Source: Hyphomicrobiales bacterium
Lineage (GTDB): Bacteria > Pseudomonadota > Alphaproteobacteria > Rhizobiales > Beijerinckiaceae
Assembly: GCA_900466745.1 (NCBI GenBank)
Contig: UBNE01000018.1
Location: forward strand, 62,001 to 126,000
DNA: 64,000 bases
Direction: 5' to 3'
The notes under the pieces are model-generated. The model was not told where the DNA came from, did no database searches, and saw only the letters and a list, made by a program, of their open reading frames with translations. A program made the translations under genes and the position numbers. This document shows positions 59,779-64,000 of the stretch, piece after piece (position 1 is the stretch's first letter; each line of letters begins with the position of its first letter).

Positions 59779-62301
59779 GTGGGGGTCCGCTTGAAGCGCT
59801 TGGATGCAAGGGGCGCCGGCTACCTGCTGGCGGCCATCGGCTTCGCCGTGGCGTGGATCGTGCTGTGCTGGCCCTGGCTGTCGGGGGCGGTAACGATTCC
59901 GTTCGACGCCAAGGCGCATTTCCAGGCGCAGGTCGAGTTCCTGGCCCGGGCGCTGCATTCCGGGCAGTCGCCCTTCTGGAACCATAACGTCTTCGCCGGC
60001 TCGCCGCAGATCGCGGATCCGCAGTCGCTGATCTTCTCGCCGGCGATCCTGCTGGCGCTGCTGTCGCCGGCGCCGAGCTTCCGCATGGTCGATGCCTTCG
60101 TGCTGCTGCATCTGCTGGCGGCCGGCCTCGCCGTGATGATGTTCTTCCGGGATCGCGGCTGGCATCCGGCCGGTGGGCTGCTGGCGGCGCTGGTCTTCGC
60201 CTTCGGCGCCTCGGCCTCCTGGCGCGTCCAGCATATCGGGCAGATCGAGAGCCTGGCCTTCTTTGCCATCGCCTTCTGGCTGACGGCGCGCATGCTGCAG
60301 CGCCACTCGGCCTGGGCGGGCGTCTTCGCCGGGCTCTCGGCGGGGCTGATGGTGCTGAAGCCGGACCAGGTCGCGATGCTCGGCGGCTATGTGCTGATCG
60401 GCATGGTGGTGGCGCACTGGATTTCGGGCGGCTGGCCGGCCATCCGCGGCTCGCTGCTGCCGGCCGCGCTGGCGAGCCTCGCCGGGCTTGCGGTGATCGC
60501 GATGCCGCTGCTCTGGACCTGGCTGTTCGCCGAGGCGACGACGCGGCCGGAGATCAGCCTCGGCGTCGCGACCTCGGGCTCGCTCCATCCGGCCTCGCTG
60601 CTGACCGCCTTCATCGGCGACCTGTTCGGCGCCAAGGACCCGAAGGTCGAGTTCTGGGGCCCCTATCTCAACCCGAACTGGGTGAAGGATCTGGCGCTCT
60701 CGCAGAACATGGCGCAGGTCTATATGGGCGCGCTGCCGATGCTGCTCCTGATCGCGCCGGGGCTGACGCGCGGCTGGCTGTGGGACAAGGCGGTCAGGCC
60801 GCTGACGCTGCTCTTCCTGTTCATGCTGCTCTATGCGCTGGGGCGCTACACGCCGCTCTTCGAGGCCGCCTACGACTATCTGCCCGGCGTGAAGATGTTC
60901 CGCCGCCCGGCGGATGCGACCTTCCTGATCGGCGCGCTCGGGGCGATCCTCTCCGGCTATGTGCTGCACCGGATGCTGACGGCCGAGGGCGTCTCCTTCC
61001 GCCGCGACCTGGCGATCGGTGGAGCGGCGGTGCTGGCGATCGCGCTCGGCGCCGTGCTGCTCTCGCGCGGCGAGGGGCATCTCGCCGATGCCTGGAAGCC
61101 GGTGGCCATGGCGCTCGGCTGGTTCGGCGCCGCGGCGCTGCTGCTCTTCGTGCTGCTGCGCTGGCGCGCCGCGCTCGGGCCGGCGGCGGCCGTGGTGCTG
61201 GTCGCCGGCGTCGTCGCCTCCGATCTCGGCAGCAACAACGGGCCCAACGAATCGACCGCCCTGTCGCCCGAGCTCTACGACGTGCTGCGGCCGAAGACCC
61301 ACAACCAGACCATCGCGCTGCTCAAGCAGCTCACGGCGCAGCCGGCGGGCTCGCCGCGCCGCGACCGGGTGGAGCTGCTCGGCATGGGCTTCGAATGGCC
61401 GAATGCCGGCATGATCCACGGCTTCGACCACACGCTCGGCTACAATCCCCTGCGGCTCGAGGACTTCTCGGAAGCGGTCGGCACCGGCGACGGCATCGCC
61501 CGCCCGGCGGACCGCAAGTTCACGCCGCTCTTCCCCTCCTATCATTGCCGGCTCGCGAACCTGCTCGGCCTGCGCTACATCGCCTCGCCCGTGCCGATCG
61601 AGCAGGTCGACCGCGCGCTGAAGGAGGGCGACCTCAAGCTGCTGGCGCGGACGAAGCAGGGCTATGTCTACGAGAACCCGCAGGCCCTGCCGCGCGTGCA
61701 GTTCGTCGGCGGCTGGGAGCTGGCCGATTTCGAAAGCATGAAGCTTTCGGGACGCTGGCCGGACACCGATCCCGCGCAGGCGGTGCTGCTCGACGGCGAG
61801 CCGCCGCTCGCCACGCCGGAAGGGCCGGTCGCGGTCGATGCCGAGGTCAAGCTCGCGAGCTACCGCAACACCGTGGTCGAGATCGAGGTCACCACCCCGG
61901 CCGCCGGCTTCGTCGTGCTCAACGATATCTGGCATCCCTGGTGGCGGGCGCAGGTCGATGGCGTCGAGACCGAGATCCTGCGGGCCAATGTGCTGTTCCG
62001 CGCGGTGCAGGTTCCCGCCGGCACGCATAAGGTGACATTCAGCTTCCAGCCGCTGGCGGGAGCCATCGCCGAGGTCGAGGCGCGGCTCGCGCCGAAGGAG
62101 CCGGACGACACGCTGCCGCCGCCGCCTCCCTTCGACGGGAACGAGCCGCAGGTCGTGACGGGGCCGGGCGAGGAGCCTTTCCTGTCGGGGCTGTCGCCGG
62201 CGGTGCGGGATTCGCTGGGCTTCGGCGCGCGGCAGGCCGGTCCGGCCCGCCGCAAGGCGACCGCCTCGGCCCAGATCTTCGGCGAGGCCGAGGCGCATTG
62301 A
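59779..62301 (+). CDS. YfhO-like polytopic membrane protein
   Basis: An 840-residue membrane protein with about 12-13 hydrophobic helices in the first 540 residues and a large soluble C-terminal part. The region around 690-760 (AAGFVVLNDIWHPWWRAQVDG and VPAGTHKVTFSFQP) matches the YfhO-type C-terminal beta domain. An early DPQSLIFSPAILLALLSP loop is like the mannosyl/glycosyl-transferase-C fold. YfhO-type proteins are lipid-linked-sugar glycosyltransferases in Gram-positives; here the sugar is unknown. GTG start at 59779. Confidence 0.8.
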   Translation: MGVRLKRLDARGAGYLLAAIGFAVAWIVLCWPWLSGAVTIPFDAKAHFQAQVEFLARALHSGQSPFWNHNVFAGSPQIADPQSLIFSPAILLALLSPAPSFRMVDAFVLLHLLAAGLAVMMFFRDRGWHPAGGLLAALVFAFGASASWRVQHIGQIESLAFFAIAFWLTARMLQRHSAWAGVFAGLSAGLMVLKPDQVAMLGGYVLIGMVVAHWISGGWPAIRGSLLPAALASLAGLAVIAMPLLWTWLFAEATTRPEISLGVATSGSLHPASLLTAFIGDLFGAKDPKVEFWGPYLNPNWVKDLALSQNMAQVYMGALPMLLLIAPGLTRGWLWDKAVRPLTLLFLFMLLYALGRYTPLFEAAYDYLPGVKMFRRPADATFLIGALGAILSGYVLHRMLTAEGVSFRRDLAIGGAAVLAIALGAVLLSRGEGHLADAWKPVAMALGWFGAAALLLFVLLRWRAALGPAAAVVLVAGVVASDLGSNNGPNESTALSPELYDVLRPKTHNQTIALLKQLTAQPAGSPRRDRVELLGMGFEWPNAGMIHGFDHTLGYNPLRLEDFSEAVGTGDGIARPADRKFTPLFPSYHCRLANLLGLRYIASPVPIEQVDRALKEGDLKLLARTKQGYVYENPQALPRVQFVGGWELADFESMKLSGRWPDTDPAQAVLLDGEPPLATPEGPVAVDAEVKLASYRNTVVEIEVTTPAAGFVVLNDIWHPWWRAQVDGVETEILRANVLFRAVQVPAGTHKVTFSFQPLAGAIAEVEARLAPKEPDDTLPPPPPFDGNEPQVVTGPGEEPFLSGLSPAVRDSLGFGARQAGPARRKATASAQIFGEAEAH

Positions 62302-62332
62302 CCGCCCGCATGGGCGGCGGTCGCACACCGGC

Positions 62333-63921
<1,589 letters not shown>

Positions 63922-64000
63922 CGTGGCAACTCCGATTCGGGGCGGGGGTTTTCCCTGCCAGTCTCGCGCGGCGCGGTGAAGCGGGCCGGCAGGCAAAGTC

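Noticed and set aside
59701..62328. Minus-strand frame of 875 codons opposite the YfhO-like gene
   Set aside because: Composition is Arg/Gln/Gly-rich without domains, while the plus strand encodes a normal membrane protein.

Overview
This is a GC-rich alphaproteobacterial chromosome segment, most likely from the Hyphomicrobiales (Rhizobiales) and possibly Bosea-like. The genus is an inference from gene content and order. Support comes from a circularly permuted two-piece tmRNA next to an alphaproteobacterial-type sspB, btaA/btaB betaine-lipid genes, the thyA-folA-hflK-hflC-degP run, DUF4169/DUF2065 proteins, and short intergenic inverted repeats of the kind common in this order. I see no phage, insertion sequence, CRISPR array, integrase or toxin-antitoxin module. 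Coding density is high and almost everything looks like vertically inherited core or near-core genome.

Layout. 1-7.6 kb: a possible partial gene at the left edge, an AidB-type acyl-CoA dehydrogenase, msrB, the btaAB operon behind a Pho-box-like direct repeat, a potassium channel ending in a zinc ribbon, a thioesterase and a D-lactate dehydrogenase-type flavoprotein. 7.7-15.3 kb: a large AsmA-family protein between two copies of one inverted repeat, the minus-strand operon sspB-fumC-DUF4169-RHH, the split ssrA (tmRNA) directly upstream of sspB, and two small PepSY proteins. 15.5-25.4 kb: thyA-GNAT-folA, hflK-hflC-DUF2065-degP, a cupin, divergent serB and miaA, and a diguanylate cyclase.

25.4-33 kb is a branched-chain amino acid locus. 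A 14-codon leader peptide with Leu-Ile-Ile-Val-x-Val codons and an attenuator precedes ilvI. A racemase and a GST gene separate ilvI from ilvH. Further on, a TetR gene with a palindrome in front of it lies 14 nt upstream of ilvC. leuA at 47.3 kb carries its own leucine-rich leader peptide, so two steps of the pathway appear to be controlled by ribosome-mediated attenuation. 33-46 kb holds DedA, an NMT1/taurine-type ABC transporter, an HWE-type histidine kinase, a compact run of pdxY, endonuclease/exonuclease/phosphatase, PhzF, Nudix and M3 peptidase genes, and an XRE regulator next to a SulP transporter.

46-64 kb holds DUF1275, leuA, an NCS2 nucleobase permease, tRNA-Lys(CTT), an RcnB-like protein, MgtC, a PagL-like outer-membrane protein with a perfect palindrome upstream, an M20 peptidase, a compact SNF2-like ATPase and a 52-aa membrane microprotein. 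It continues with a divergent urate-degradation cluster (puuE-uraD fusion and uraH against membrane cytochrome urate oxidase puuD), a YfhO-like membrane protein, a ferredoxin/flavodoxin-NADP reductase and a GlcG/HbpS protein.

The most rewarding signals are RNA-level and regulatory, and none shows up as a normal-length gene: the split tmRNA, the ilv and leu leader peptides, the Pho-box repeat before btaA, the TetR and pagL palindromes, and several very small membrane ORFs.
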